Shown one piece after another: positions 1-8,184 of a stretch of DNA of 50,450 bases. Each line of letters begins with the position of its first letter. The stretch's first letter is position 1. The translations under genes and the position numbers were made by a program. Below the pieces are notes generated by a model. The model did not search any database and was not told where the DNA came from. It saw only the letters and a program-made list of their open reading frames with translations. Source of the stretch: an uncultured Candidatus Actinomarina sp. (GTDB lineage: Bacteria; Actinomycetota; Acidimicrobiia; Actinomarinales; Actinomarinaceae); NCBI GenBank assembly GCA_902521955.1, contig CABYTP010000001.1, forward strand, positions 82,097-132,546, written 5' to 3'.

Positions 1-1
1 C

Positions 2-232
2 CCCGATACAACTTCATGGGAAGATTTCGAATTAATTACTGAATTACCTTCAAAGAAAATTATAGAAAATGGAATAATTCCAAATGAAGTAAGTTGGCTT
101 GATTATTTTGTTGATTATGAAAAAGGATGTTTTATGGGTCAAGAACAAACTTCAAGAATTAAATTTAGAGGCAGACCAAGAAGATTACTCAAAACAACAA
201 GTAGTAGAACTCAGGTTATGGAAAAAATATAA
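2..232 (+). CDS. YgfZ/GcvT-type folate-binding protein, C-terminal part (cut by window edge)
   Basis: The open frame enters from the left edge and ends at TAA 230-232, giving 76 visible residues. It contains the YgfZ signature K-G-C-F-M-G-Q-E followed by a Thr-Ser-Arg-Ile stretch and a Gly-Arg-Pro segment. In this family that motif belongs to a tetrahydrofolate-binding protein that helps maintain or assemble certain Fe-S enzymes. Family members normally continue about 80-100 residues beyond the motif into a small C-terminal barrel; here the stop comes about 30 residues after it, so the barrel appears missing. The start lies outside the window. A zinc-finger gene follows 10 bases downstream. 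The family call is fairly secure; function in a truncated form is unknown. Confidence 0.72.
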   Translation, partial: PDTTSWEDFELITELPSKKIIENGIIPNEVSWLDYFVDYEKGCFMGQEQTSRIKFRGRPRRLLKTTSSRTQVMEKI

Positions 233-242
233 TTCTACTTTT

Positions 243-566
243 ATGAATTTAAATAACGTCAGCCGCTGTGAATACTGTGCAAGAATAATATATAAAAATG
301 TTTCTGGTACATATAAATTATGCTCATTAAAATGTAAAAACTATTTTAAAAAGAATAAATCGAATGATGAATTAGAGGAATTTTTATTACAGAATATATC
401 AAAGGGCTGGAACGAAATCAATGTAATATTTTCAACTGTTAATAATATAGACAAGTTTGAATTTATTTCCGCAATAGGAAGAATGGTTCATTTTGATAAA
501 ACATTAAATACTAAATCTAAAAATGAAATTTCAATGCGCTCCTTTATTTCTAAAGTGAAAAAATAG
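243..566 (+). CDS. Small putative zinc-binding protein of unknown function
   Basis: This 107-residue protein starts at ATG 243, ten bases after the YgfZ-like stop. An ORF in this frame can be extended back to 99, but that extension would lie over the YgfZ frame and looks spurious. Near the N-terminus it has a C-x2-C pair (CEYC) and a second C-x3-KC pair about 16 residues on, spaced like a small treble-clef or MYM/FCS-type zinc knuckle. The rest is Lys/Asn/Glu-rich without membrane segments. Its 3' end overlaps the convergent membrane-protein gene by 17 bases. I do not recognise the family, and no function is claimed. Confidence 0.55.
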   Translation: MNLNNVSRCEYCARIIYKNVSGTYKLCSLKCKNYFKKNKSNDELEEFLLQNISKGWNEINVIFSTVNNIDKFEFISAIGRMVHFDKTLNTKSKNEISMRSFISKVKK

Positions 567-1149
567 CACCCCTATCAAATTTTTTTAGAGCAAATTGCAC
601 TATAGGTCCAACGCTTACAACCATAAAAATAGTCCCAATACCATATGAACCTCCCAGCAATACCCCTAATATAAATGCTGTAAAATCGATACCAATTCTC
701 GTTACTCGTACACTTGGACCAAGTCGAGAAATACCGACCATAATTCCATCCCTAGGTCCAGGACCTAATCCCGACCCAACATAAACACCAACTCCAATTG
801 CAAAACAAAATGTACCAAATACTAAGAATGATATTTTATATAATATATCATCGGGGCTAGGTAAATAGAACATTGTAAGATCAATTACATTTCCAATGGT
901 TAGAATATTCAAAATTGTTCCAATAAATGGTTTTTGTTTCAACGGTATCCATCCAAGCAACAAAACAAATCCAGTTAAAACCCCGGCAAAACCAATTTTA
1001 ACGTTTATTAATTTACTAAATCCATCATGAAATACATCCCAAGAATTTAAACCCAAGTTTGCTTCAATTGTAAAAGCTAACCCAAAACCACATAAAAACA
1101 ATCCAAACATAAGTTGAGGAAGTCTTTTTAAGATATCTTTATTTTTCAA
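550..1149 (-). CDS. YczE/YyaS/YitT-family integral membrane protein
   Basis: The 199-residue protein has about five or six hydrophobic segments. It carries the family pattern: an N-terminal segment ending in 'GLNSWDVFHDG' and a repeat-like 'GLGPGPRDGIMVG' near residue 130, both typical of YczE/YitT-like proteins. The family is widespread and its transport role is not established. The gene starts inside the 3' end of the upstream minus-strand gene (overlap 1139-1149), so the two are probably co-transcribed. Its 3' end overlaps the convergent zinc-finger gene. Assignment is by motif and topology only. Confidence 0.75.
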   Translation of the reverse strand: MKNKDILKRLPQLMFGLFLCGFGLAFTIEANLGLNSWDVFHDGFSKLINVKIGFAGVLTGFVLLLGWIPLKQKPFIGTILNILTIGNVIDLTMFYLPSPDDILYKISFLVFGTFCFAIGVGVYVGSGLGPGPRDGIMVGISRLGPSVRVTRIGIDFTAFILGVLLGGSYGIGTIFMVVSVGPIVQFALKKFDRGAIFSL

Positions 1150-1516
1150 TTGAAAATAATCCTTCTAGAACAGAAATATTTTCAGGGCAAAGTTCGTAGG
1201 TAGATTGAAATCTTAAAATTGGAATAATTCTATTGTTTTCTTCAATTTCAAAATTATATTCTTTAAGTAGGTTGTAAATTGCTTGAATTGAACTTTGTTC
1301 ATCTATCCATAAATTAGAACTAGTACAAACATCTTTTCCAATTTGAATCAAGGTTTCATTATCAAAATCAATGAGGGTACTTTCACTGTCAGCAATTCTT
1401 ATCTGCTCAATAAAAATGTCACCATATGAATCAGTATTAAATGATGTAAATGTAATAAATAAAATGGTAGAAATTAAAAAAATTATTATTACTGCTAAAA
1501 CTGTTTTAATGTTCAT
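1139..1516 (-). CDS. Small membrane-anchored or secreted protein, DUF732-like
   Basis: The 125-residue product begins with a single hydrophobic helix (residues about 5-24) that could be a signal anchor or signal peptide; the remainder is polar and predicted outside the membrane. Two cysteines sit in the contexts 'GKDVC' and 'YELCPE', about 50 residues apart with a helical stretch between. This resembles the disulfide-bonded DUF732 domain common in actinobacterial exported proteins. It is the first gene of a two-gene minus-strand unit with the YczE-like protein. The DUF732 relation is from pattern memory and moderately uncertain; function is unknown. Confidence 0.55.
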   Translation of the reverse strand: MNIKTVLAVIIIFLISTILFITFTSFNTDSYGDIFIEQIRIADSESTLIDFDNETLIQIGKDVCTSSNLWIDEQSSIQAIYNLLKEYNFEIEENNRIIPILRFQSTYELCPENISVLEGLFSIEK

Positions 1517-1567
1517 AATCTATTATTGGGTAGTTAAGAATTTATATATCATTACATCTACATAAAG

Positions 1568-1649
1568 TACCCGGAGGGGGAGTCGAACCCCCACATCCGA
1601 AGATACTGGATTTTGAATCCAGCGCGTCTGCCAATTCCGCCATCCGGGC
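1568..1649 (-). tRNA. tRNA-Leu (anticodon CAA)
   Basis: Read on the minus strand, this folds as a class II tRNA. It has a 7-bp acceptor stem (GCCCGGA with TCCGGGT), D-arm GCGGAATTGGCAGACGCGC, anticodon arm CTGGA-TTCAAAA-TCCAG with anticodon CAA, a long variable arm and a T-arm with GTTCGA. It reads UUG leucine codons. CCA is not encoded. The long variable arm and D-loop are typical of leucine tRNA. It lies between a minus-strand gene and the divergent polA. Confidence 0.95.
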
Positions 1650-1702
1650 ATATTAAAGATTATATTCATATTCAGATGAATGAGAGAAAGTTTTTTTAAG
1701 TT

Positions 1703-1708
1703 TACAAT
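1703..1708 (+). promoter_or_regulatory. -10-like element for polA (leaderless geometry)
   Basis: The hexamer TACAAT lies exactly six bases upstream of the GTG start at 1715. A transcript starting seven bases past the hexamer would begin at or next to the start codon. No convincing -35 element is visible. The call is inference from position and from the same spacing at other genes in the window. Confidence 0.4.
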
Positions 1709-1714
1709 GTAATT

Positions 1715-4210
1715 GTGATAATTCTTGTAGATGGACACAGTATTGCGTTTAGAGCTTTTTATGCTCTTCCTGACACACTCGTAACCAAAGATGGATTTCC
1801 AACTAATGTGATTCATGGTTTTTTAATGATGATTTCTAAGCTAGTTAAAAATTATGATTCAGAAAAAATTATTATTACTTGGGATATTTCAAAAAAAACT
1901 TTTAGAACTGAGTTATATAGTGATTATAAGGGAAATAGATCTTCAGCCCCTGATGAATTTAAAATACAAATTAAAGTGCTTCAAAAATTACTAGACAAAT
2001 TTAATATTCCTCAAGTTTCAAAAGAGGGATTTGAAGCAGATGATGTCTTGGGCACTCTTTCAAAAAAACTTAATGAACAAAGTAAGGATGTAATGATTGT
2101 TACAGGTGATAGAGATTCGTTCCAATTAATTACTGATAAAACAGATATACTTTATACAAAGAGAGGTATTTCAGATACCCAAATATTTAATGAAAAACAA
2201 TTTATTGAAAAATACAGTATTAAAACAAATCAATACATTGAATATCTTGCATTAAAAGGAGACCCATCTGATAACATTCCAGGACTTCCTGGAGTTGGTG
2301 AAAAAACAGCTATAAACCTTTTATTGAAATATGAAAATATTAGCAATATTTATAAAAATATTAATAATTTAACTCCAAAACTTAAAGAAACTTTTTCAGT
2401 TAACAGAGATTTGTTAGACATTAGTAAGATATTGGCAACTATTAAACAAGATTTAGAAATTGATATCCCAGAAACAAAAACAACAGAAACAATATTTTTT
2501 GACGATTCAGTTTTAAATAAAGCTGAAGGTGAAATATCAAAATATGAATTATCAAGATTTCTGGGAGAACGCAATTCCAAGGTTAAAGATAAACCTAAAG
2601 AGGAAATTGAAATAGAGCTATTTTCAAAGAAAATAAAACACGACAGTTTAATTTTTATGTATAACGACTCCTTTTATTTTGTAAATCAACACAGTTATGG
2701 AGAATTTAATGATATTTCTATCTTTGACAGAGTTATTTCCCTCTCTTCACAAAAATTTTCAATATTAAATAACTTCAAGTTAAAGCATGATAAATTTATA
2801 GCGCTTGATTGCATGTTTTTTTTAGAAGATCCGAGTATAAAGCCAGACAATATTTTAAATACTATTAAATACTTAGACAACATGACAATTATTGATAAAA
2901 AATCAAAAGTTGATGAAATTATTTTGTTTTTTCAATCTAATTTTAAATTTATAAATAAGAAAATAGATGAATTTAATAAAAACACAAAATTATTACAAAT
3001 TTATAAAGATATTGATTACCCAATGCTTGAAATTTTAAGTGAAATGGAAATTGAAGGAATTACAGTTAGTAAATCAAAGATGAGTAAATTATCTAAGAAA
3101 TTAGCTAAACAATTAGTAGATTTAAAATCAGAAGCTTTTTTATTGTCCAAAAAGGAATTTAACTTAAACTCCCCAAAGCAACTTTCAGATATTTTTTATA
3201 ACGATTTAGATTATCCAATTATCAAGAAGACACCAAAGGGAGCACCGTCTACTGATGCTTCTGTTCTTGAAGAACTTTCAAAAGATTATGAACTTCCAAA
3301 AATAATTCTAAAATATCGAGAATTGGAAAAAATACGATCTACTTATGTAGATGGTCTAATACCTGAAGTGACAGATAATGAAAAAATACATACCCACTTT
3401 AATTTATTTGGTACAGCAACTGGCAGGCTATCTTCTGAAAAACCTAATTTACAAAATATTCCAAATAAAACAGAACTTGGTCAACAGATTAGAGATTTTT
3501 TTATATCAGAACCTTCAAAGAAATTTGTTATTTCTGATTATTCTCAAATAGAACTGAGGGTATTGGCCCACCTAAGCAAAGACAGTGATATGGTATCGAT
3601 ATTAAAAGATAAAGATTCCGACATACATTCGGAAACTGCTGCCAGAATATTTAATACTAAACTTAGTGATGTTTCATCAGACATGCGCAGGAAAGCTAAA
3701 GAAGTAAACTTTGGTTTAATTTATGGAATGGAAGCTTTCGGACTGTCTAAAAGTTTAAATATAAGTCAAAAAGAAGCTTCAGAGTTAATCACATCATACT
3801 TTAATCAATTTCCAAAAATTAAAGGTTTTCTTGATGGGGTTGTCAATCAAGCAGAAAAAGACACATACACTACAACACTTTTAGGTAGAAAAAGATATAT
3901 TCGAGAACTCAGTTCTTCCAACTTCCAAGTAAAAGCTGCTGGTAGAAGGATTGCTATGAATGCGCCCATACAGGGAACAGCTTCTGACATAATGAAAATA
4001 GCTATGATTAGGGTTTCAAATAAGTTAAGCAAAGTAGATGGAGCAAACTTATTATTACAAATACATGATGAATTAATAGTTGAAACAGATGAATTTCATT
4101 TAAAAAAGGTTAAAGAAATTGTTACAAAAGAAATGGAATCTGCTTTAACTTTAGATGTACCTTTATTTGTTAATACTAAAGTTTCAGAATCACTCGCAAA
4201 TTTTAATTAA
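1715..4210 (+). CDS. polA: DNA polymerase I (5' nuclease plus polymerase; proofreading domain degenerate)
   Basis: The 831-residue protein fills gaps in excision repair and removes Okazaki primers. The N-terminal 5' nuclease domain shows VDGHSIAFRA, EADDVLGTL, TGDRDSFQLI and a helix-hairpin-helix GDPSDNIPGLPGVGEKT. The polymerase domain has motif A DYSQIELR (about residue 608), motif B RRKAKEVNFGLIYG (about 657) and motif C IHDELIVE (about 782). The middle region (about 290-420) is short and has no recognisable DxE exonuclease motif, as in Taq polymerase and many actinobacterial enzymes. GTG start; the next codons give the canonical N-terminus. It stands upstream of rpsA and the uvr genes, the usual actinobacterial order. 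Confidence 0.97.
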   Translation: MIILVDGHSIAFRAFYALPDTLVTKDGFPTNVIHGFLMMISKLVKNYDSEKIIITWDISKKTFRTELYSDYKGNRSSAPDEFKIQIKVLQKLLDKFNIPQVSKEGFEADDVLGTLSKKLNEQSKDVMIVTGDRDSFQLITDKTDILYTKRGISDTQIFNEKQFIEKYSIKTNQYIEYLALKGDPSDNIPGLPGVGEKTAINLLLKYENISNIYKNINNLTPKLKETFSVNRDLLDISKILATIKQDLEIDIPETKTTETIFFDDSVLNKAEGEISKYELSRFLGERNSKVKDKPKEEIEIELFSKKIKHDSLIFMYNDSFYFVNQHSYGEFNDISIFDRVISLSSQKFSILNNFKLKHDKFIALDCMFFLEDPSIKPDNILNTIKYLDNMTIIDKKSKVDEIILFFQSNFKFINKKIDEFNKNTKLLQIYKDIDYPMLEILSEMEIEGITVSKSKMSKLSKKLAKQLVDLKSEAFLLSKKEFNLNSPKQLSDIFYNDLDYPIIKKTPKGAPSTDASVLEELSKDYELPKIILKYRELEKIRSTYVDGLIPEVTDNEKIHTHFNLFGTATGRLSSEKPNLQNIPNKTELGQQIRDFFISEPSKKFVISDYSQIELRVLAHLSKDSDMVSILKDKDSDIHSETAARIFNTKLSDVSSDMRRKAKEVNFGLIYGMEAFGLSKSLNISQKEASELITSYFNQFPKIKGFLDGVVNQAEKDTYTTTLLGRKRYIRELSSSNFQVKAAGRRIAMNAPIQGTASDIMKIAMIRVSNKLSKVDGANLLLQIHDELIVETDEFHLKKVKEIVTKEMESALTLDVPLFVNTKVSESLANFN

Positions 4211-4278
4211 TAGTTTGTAAAAAACTCAGATATGTTATTCTTATTCACGCAATACTATGATTGGAAAAAAAATAAAAC

Positions 4279-5547
4279 ATGACAGATAATATAGAAGACA
4301 CTTCACAACCATCTAATGTTGTATCTCTTCCTGATGATATAAAACCTGAAGACTTTCCTGAGTTACTTGAACAAACACTTGTTTCCTTTAATGATGGTGA
4401 TGTTATTGAGGGAACTATTGTTCGGGTGGATAGAAATGAAGTCATGGTAGATGTAGGTTATAAATCTGAAGGAGTTATTCCGTCTAGAGAACTTTCAGTT
4501 AGAAAAGGTGTTAATCCTAAGGAACTTGTGAACGAAGGTGAGAAAATACAGGCTTTAGTTCTTGATAAAGAGGATGATGAAGGAAGATTAATACTATCTG
4601 TTAAAAGAGCAGTATATGAAAAAGCGTGGGGTGACATTCAAAAAGTATCTGATGACAAATCTTCCATAAAGGGAACTGTTATTGAGTCAGTCAAAGGTGG
4701 TTTAATAGTAGATATTGGTGTAAGAGGTTTTCTACCAGCATCTTTAATTGATGTAAGAAGAGTTAAAGAGCTCTCTTCTTACATTGGTGAAGAAATTGAG
4801 GCTAAAATTCTTGAACTTGATAGACAAAGAAATAATATTGTTTTATCTCGTAAAGCTCACCTTGAGGAAGAGATGTCTGAAGAGAGGCAGGGATTTCTTG
4901 ATGATCTTCAAGTAGGGGATATTAAAGAAGGAAAAATCTCTTCAATTGTTAGTTTTGGTGCTTTTGTTGATATTGGGGGCATGGATGGTTTAGTTCACGT
5001 ATCTGAACTTTCTTGGAGACATGTTGAAAATCCAAATGAAATCGTCAAAGTTGGAGACACCGTAACTATTAAAGTTTTAGAAATTGATAATGATAAAGAA
5101 AGAATCTCTCTATCTATTAAACAAGTCAAAGAAGATCCCTGGTTAGATTTCGAACTTCATTACAAGGAGAGTGATGTTGTTGAGGGAGAAGTTACTAAAG
5201 TCGTCCCATTTGGTGCATTTGTCACAATAGGTAAAGGTGTTGAAGGATTAGTACATGTTTCAGAAATATCCTCCGATAAAGTTGACTCACCTGAGCTAGC
5301 ACTTGCTCTTGGTCAAAAGGTACAAATAAAAATTACAGAACTAGATATTGAAAAGCGAAGAGTTAATTTATCAATTAAACAAGCAGATCCTAATTGGAAA
5401 GAAGAAGAGTCAAGCAAAAAGGCACCTAAAACGCACTCAAGTGAATCTGAAGATGATTCACCTAAACGTCAAAAAGTTGAAGGTGTTGACGAATCACTAG
5501 AAAATATTCTTCAAGAACTTAAAGAAAGAGGAATTGGAAACTCCTAG
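4279..5547 (+). CDS. rpsA: 30S ribosomal protein S1
   Basis: The 422-residue protein contains four S1 (OB-fold) RNA-binding repeats at about residues 40-110, 128-195, 212-285 and 297-372. Repeats 3 and 4 have the strongly conserved pattern FGAFVDIG...GLVHVSEL. The first 35 residues and the last 50 are charged and low-complexity. Four repeats, rather than the six of E. coli, is usual for actinobacteria. S1 promotes initiation on mRNAs with structured or weak leaders. The codons used here are somewhat richer than in the flanking genes, as expected for high expression. It follows polA by 68 bases. ATG 4279 was chosen because no upstream start fits. Confidence 0.97.
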   Translation: MTDNIEDTSQPSNVVSLPDDIKPEDFPELLEQTLVSFNDGDVIEGTIVRVDRNEVMVDVGYKSEGVIPSRELSVRKGVNPKELVNEGEKIQALVLDKEDDEGRLILSVKRAVYEKAWGDIQKVSDDKSSIKGTVIESVKGGLIVDIGVRGFLPASLIDVRRVKELSSYIGEEIEAKILELDRQRNNIVLSRKAHLEEEMSEERQGFLDDLQVGDIKEGKISSIVSFGAFVDIGGMDGLVHVSELSWRHVENPNEIVKVGDTVTIKVLEIDNDKERISLSIKQVKEDPWLDFELHYKESDVVEGEVTKVVPFGAFVTIGKGVEGLVHVSEISSDKVDSPELALALGQKVQIKITELDIEKRRVNLSIKQADPNWKEEESSKKAPKTHSSESEDDSPKRQKVEGVDESLENILQELKERGIGNS

Positions 5548-5566
5548 GATTATTTTTTTATTAGCT

Positions 5567-5572
5567 TAATCT
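5567..5572 (+). promoter_or_regulatory. Weak -10-like element before coaE
   Basis: TAATCT lies six bases before ATG 5579, the same spacing as at polA, der, ispH and others. It is a weak match, and coaE could instead be read through from rpsA 31 bases upstream. Confidence 0.2.
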
Positions 5573-5578
5573 TTAATT

Positions 5579-6142
5579 ATGGCTAAAAAAGTAATTATCA
5601 TAACTGGACCAATAGGTAGTGGTAAAAGCACAGCTACCCAATATTTGAATAGTCTTGGTTTTAAAACTATTGATTTGGACATTGTATCTAATAATATTTT
5701 GAATTCTTCCGAATCCTTAAGCTTTTTAGAGAACTACTTTCCAACAACTGTAGAGAAAAATTTTATCAATAAGGAGACTCTGGCAAGTATCGTTTTTAAC
5801 GATAGAGAAAAATTAACTATCTTGGAAGACTTTTTACATCCTCAAGTATTAACAAAATTACAAGAAATAATATCCGAATCAGAGGGAGTTATTTTTGTAG
5901 AAGTATCAGCACCAAGAAACCTTCAAAATGATTTTGATTGTTTAGTTATATTTGCACCTGAACACACTAGAAAAGAGAGATTAAAAAAACGAGGAATGGA
6001 AATTCTAGATATTGAGAATCGAATTAATTCACAAAAAGATGGAGAATGGTGGTTATCTCTTGGCACTGTTTTACACAATCAAGATTTAAATAATCTTTAC
6101 AGCGAAATTGATAAATATTTGCATATAAACAATTTACATTGA
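5579..6142 (+). CDS. coaE: Dephospho-CoA kinase
   Basis: The 187-residue enzyme phosphorylates the 3'-OH of dephospho-CoA with ATP, the last step of coenzyme A synthesis. The P-loop GPIGSGKST spans residues 10-18, followed by the family motif 'TIDLDIVSNNIL', where the Asp after the first strand is typical of CoaE. A later HPQV segment and a lid region 'RLKKRG' fit the family. Mycobacterial CoaE carries an extra C-terminal UPF0157 domain that is absent here. The gene sits between rpsA and uvrB as in other actinobacteria. Confidence 0.92.
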   Translation: MAKKVIIITGPIGSGKSTATQYLNSLGFKTIDLDIVSNNILNSSESLSFLENYFPTTVEKNFINKETLASIVFNDREKLTILEDFLHPQVLTKLQEIISESEGVIFVEVSAPRNLQNDFDCLVIFAPEHTRKERLKKRGMEILDIENRINSQKDGEWWLSLGTVLHNQDLNNLYSEIDKYLHINNLH

Positions 6143-6152
6143 ACCCTAATAG

Positions 6153-6181
6153 TTAAGACAGATTTATCAAATTGGTATAAT
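6153..6181 (+). promoter_or_regulatory. Promoter of the uvrB-uvrA-uvrC operon
   Basis: TTAAGA (6153-6158) and a perfect TATAAT (6176-6181) are separated by 17 bases, a good sigma-70-type match. Only five bases separate the -10 from ATG 6187, so the expected transcript starts at the start codon. I looked for a RecA-NDp/PafBC-type upstream motif (TTGTC-A/G-GTG) and saw none. Confidence 0.6.
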
Positions 6182-6186
6182 TATTC

Positions 6187-8184
6187 ATGAACAAGTTTGA
6201 AGTAATTTCCGAGTTTGATCCTAAAGGTGATCAGCCAAATGCAATTAATGAACTTTACGACGGAATCAATAAGGGAAAAAATTTTCAAACTCTTAAAGGG
6301 ATTACTGGGTCTGGTAAATCTGCGACAATAGCTTGGCTTATTGAGAAAACACAATTACCTTCATTAGTTCTAGCTCCAAATAAAGCTTTGGCTGCACAGT
6401 TAGCAAATGAATTTAAACAGTTTTTCCCCAACAATAGAGTTGAATATTTTGTGTCTTACTATGACTACTACCAACCTGAAGCTTACGTTCCTAGAACAGA
6501 TACATTTATTGAAAAAGATGCAAATATCAATGAAGAAATAGACAGATTAAGACATTCTGCAACAAGTGCACTTTTGTTAAGAGAAGATGTGATCGTTGTA
6601 TCTTCTGTATCTTGTATTTATGGCCTTGGGTCGCCATTAGAGTATAGAAATAAACTAATTCCAATTATAAAAAATAAAGAATTTGAAATTGATGATTTAT
6701 TATCACAACTAATTAAACAGCAGTATATTAGAAACGACTTAGTAGTACAAAGAGGATCATTTAGACTTAGGGGTGACACTTTAGATATTTTCCCAGTTTA
6801 CGAAGAGACTATTTTTCGTATTGAATTCTTTGGTGATGAGGTTGAAAATATTTCTAGAATTGACCCAACAACCGGAGAAGTTCTTGAAAAGTTAAGTGAG
6901 TTGGCAATTTTACCTGCTTCACATTATGTAATATCTGATGATTCTAGAAAAGACGCACTTAAAGAAATTTCAAAAGACATGGAACTGCAAATTAAAAAAT
7001 TCCAAGAAGAAAACAAATTACTTGAAGCACAACGTATTGAACAAAGAACGAAATATGACATAGAGATGTTATCAGAACTTGGAGTGTGCTCTGGTATTGA
7101 AAACTATTCAAGATATTTCGATGGTCGCAAACAAGGTGAAGCACCTTTTACATTATTAGATTTTTTTCCAGAAGAATTTTTAATGGTTGTTGACGAAAGT
7201 CATATAGCTATTCCACAGATAAGGGGACAGTACGAAGGGGATAAATCAAGAAAAAGTACTTTAGTAGATTATGGATTCAGACTACCTTCCGCACTTGATA
7301 ATAGGCCATTAAAATTTGATGAATGGAAAGATAAAGTCAATAAAGCTGTTTTAGTTTCAGCAACTCCTGGAAAATGGGAAAATGAGAACTCAGAAAAATT
7401 TATTGAACAAGTCATAAGACCTACGGGATTGTTAGATCCTAAAATTCAAATTAAAAGTAGTCATAATCAAATCAAAGATTTGTTAAATGAAATTAACAGT
7501 GTAGTTAACAATGGTAATCGAGTCCTTGTTACAACACTTACAAAAAAAATGAGTGAGGCACTAAGTGATTTCCTATTAAAAGCTGGTATTAAAACAAGAT
7601 ACCTTCATTCCGACATTGATACGTTAGAAAGAATAGAAATTCTAAGAGACTTAAGAAAAGGTGAATTTGATGTATTGGTAGGTATAAATCTTTTAAGAGA
7701 GGGCTTAGATTTACCAGAAGTACAATTAGTTGCAATTCTTGATGCCGATAAAGAGGGTTTTTTAAGATCAGAAACAAGTTTAATTCAAACAGTAGGTAGA
7801 GCAGCACGTAATCAGGATGGATATGTCATTATGTATGCAGATAAAATCACTGACTCAATGAAAAAAACCATAGATGAAACTGAAAGAAGAAGAAAGCTTC
7901 AAGAAATTCATAATATAAAAAACAATATAACACCAACAACAATTCAAAAAAATATTACTGATATTTTAGAAATGGTTGAAAAGAGTAGGGCATCCAATCC
8001 TTCTAGAATTAGTACAGCTGATTTAAATATAAAGGAAGCATCAAAAAAAGATTTAATAAAAATTTCTAAAAATATAGAACACGAAATGAAGCTAGCGGCT
8101 GATTTATTAGAGTTTGAACTTGCTGCTAGATTGAGAGACGAACTAAAAGAATTAAGAAAAGAAATTCAAGAAATAGTCGAATGA
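6187..8184 (+). CDS. uvrB: Excinuclease ABC subunit B
   Basis: The 665-residue helicase-like subunit verifies damage in nucleotide excision repair and recruits UvrC. Visible are Walker [10 protein letters not shown] (38-46), the beta-hairpin [12 protein letters not shown] that inserts between the strands, DEAD-box-like DESH, helicase motif VI region QTVGRAARN, and a C-terminal UVR helical hairpin (about 625-660) that binds UvrC. The length is typical. A consensus promoter lies immediately upstream, and the stop codon overlaps the uvrA start (ATGA), so translation is likely coupled. Confidence 0.98.
   Translation: MNKFEVISEFDPKGDQPNAINELYDGINKGKNFQTLKGITGSGKSATIAWLIEKTQLPSLVLAPNKALAAQLANEFKQFFPNNRVEYFVSYYDYYQPEAYVPRTDTFIEKDANINEEIDRLRHSATSALLLREDVIVVSSVSCIYGLGSPLEYRNKLIPIIKNKEFEIDDLLSQLIKQQYIRNDLVVQRGSFRLRGDTLDIFPVYEETIFRIEFFGDEVENISRIDPTTGEVLEKLSELAILPASHYVISDDSRKDALKEISKDMELQIKKFQEENKLLEAQRIEQRTKYDIEMLSELGVCSGIENYSRYFDGRKQGEAPFTLLDFFPEEFLMVVDESHIAIPQIRGQYEGDKSRKSTLVDYGFRLPSALDNRPLKFDEWKDKVNKAVLVSATPGKWENENSEKFIEQVIRPTGLLDPKIQIKSSHNQIKDLLNEINSVVNNGNRVLVTTLTKKMSEALSDFLLKAGIKTRYLHSDIDTLERIEILRDLRKGEFDVLVGINLLREGLDLPEVQLVAILDADKEGFLRSETSLIQTVGRAARNQDGYVIMYADKITDSMKKTIDETERRRKLQEIHNIKNNITPTTIQKNITDILEMVEKSRASNPSRISTADLNIKEASKKDLIKISKNIEHEMKLAADLLEFELAARLRDELKELRKEIQEIVE

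Noticed and set aside
99-242. N-terminal extension of the small zinc-knuckle protein
   Set aside because: It would overlap the YgfZ-like frame that carries the family signature; ATG 243 just after the YgfZ stop is a better start.
1523-1816. Minus-strand 97-residue ORF covering the first tRNA
   Set aside because: Its central part is simply the translated tRNA-Leu(CAA), and its start lies inside polA. No independent coding signal is seen.
6130-6187. PafBC (RecA-NDp type) damage-inducible promoter before uvrB
   Set aside because: The expected TTGTC-A/G-GTG upstream motif is not present; an ordinary -35/-10 pair explains the promoter.
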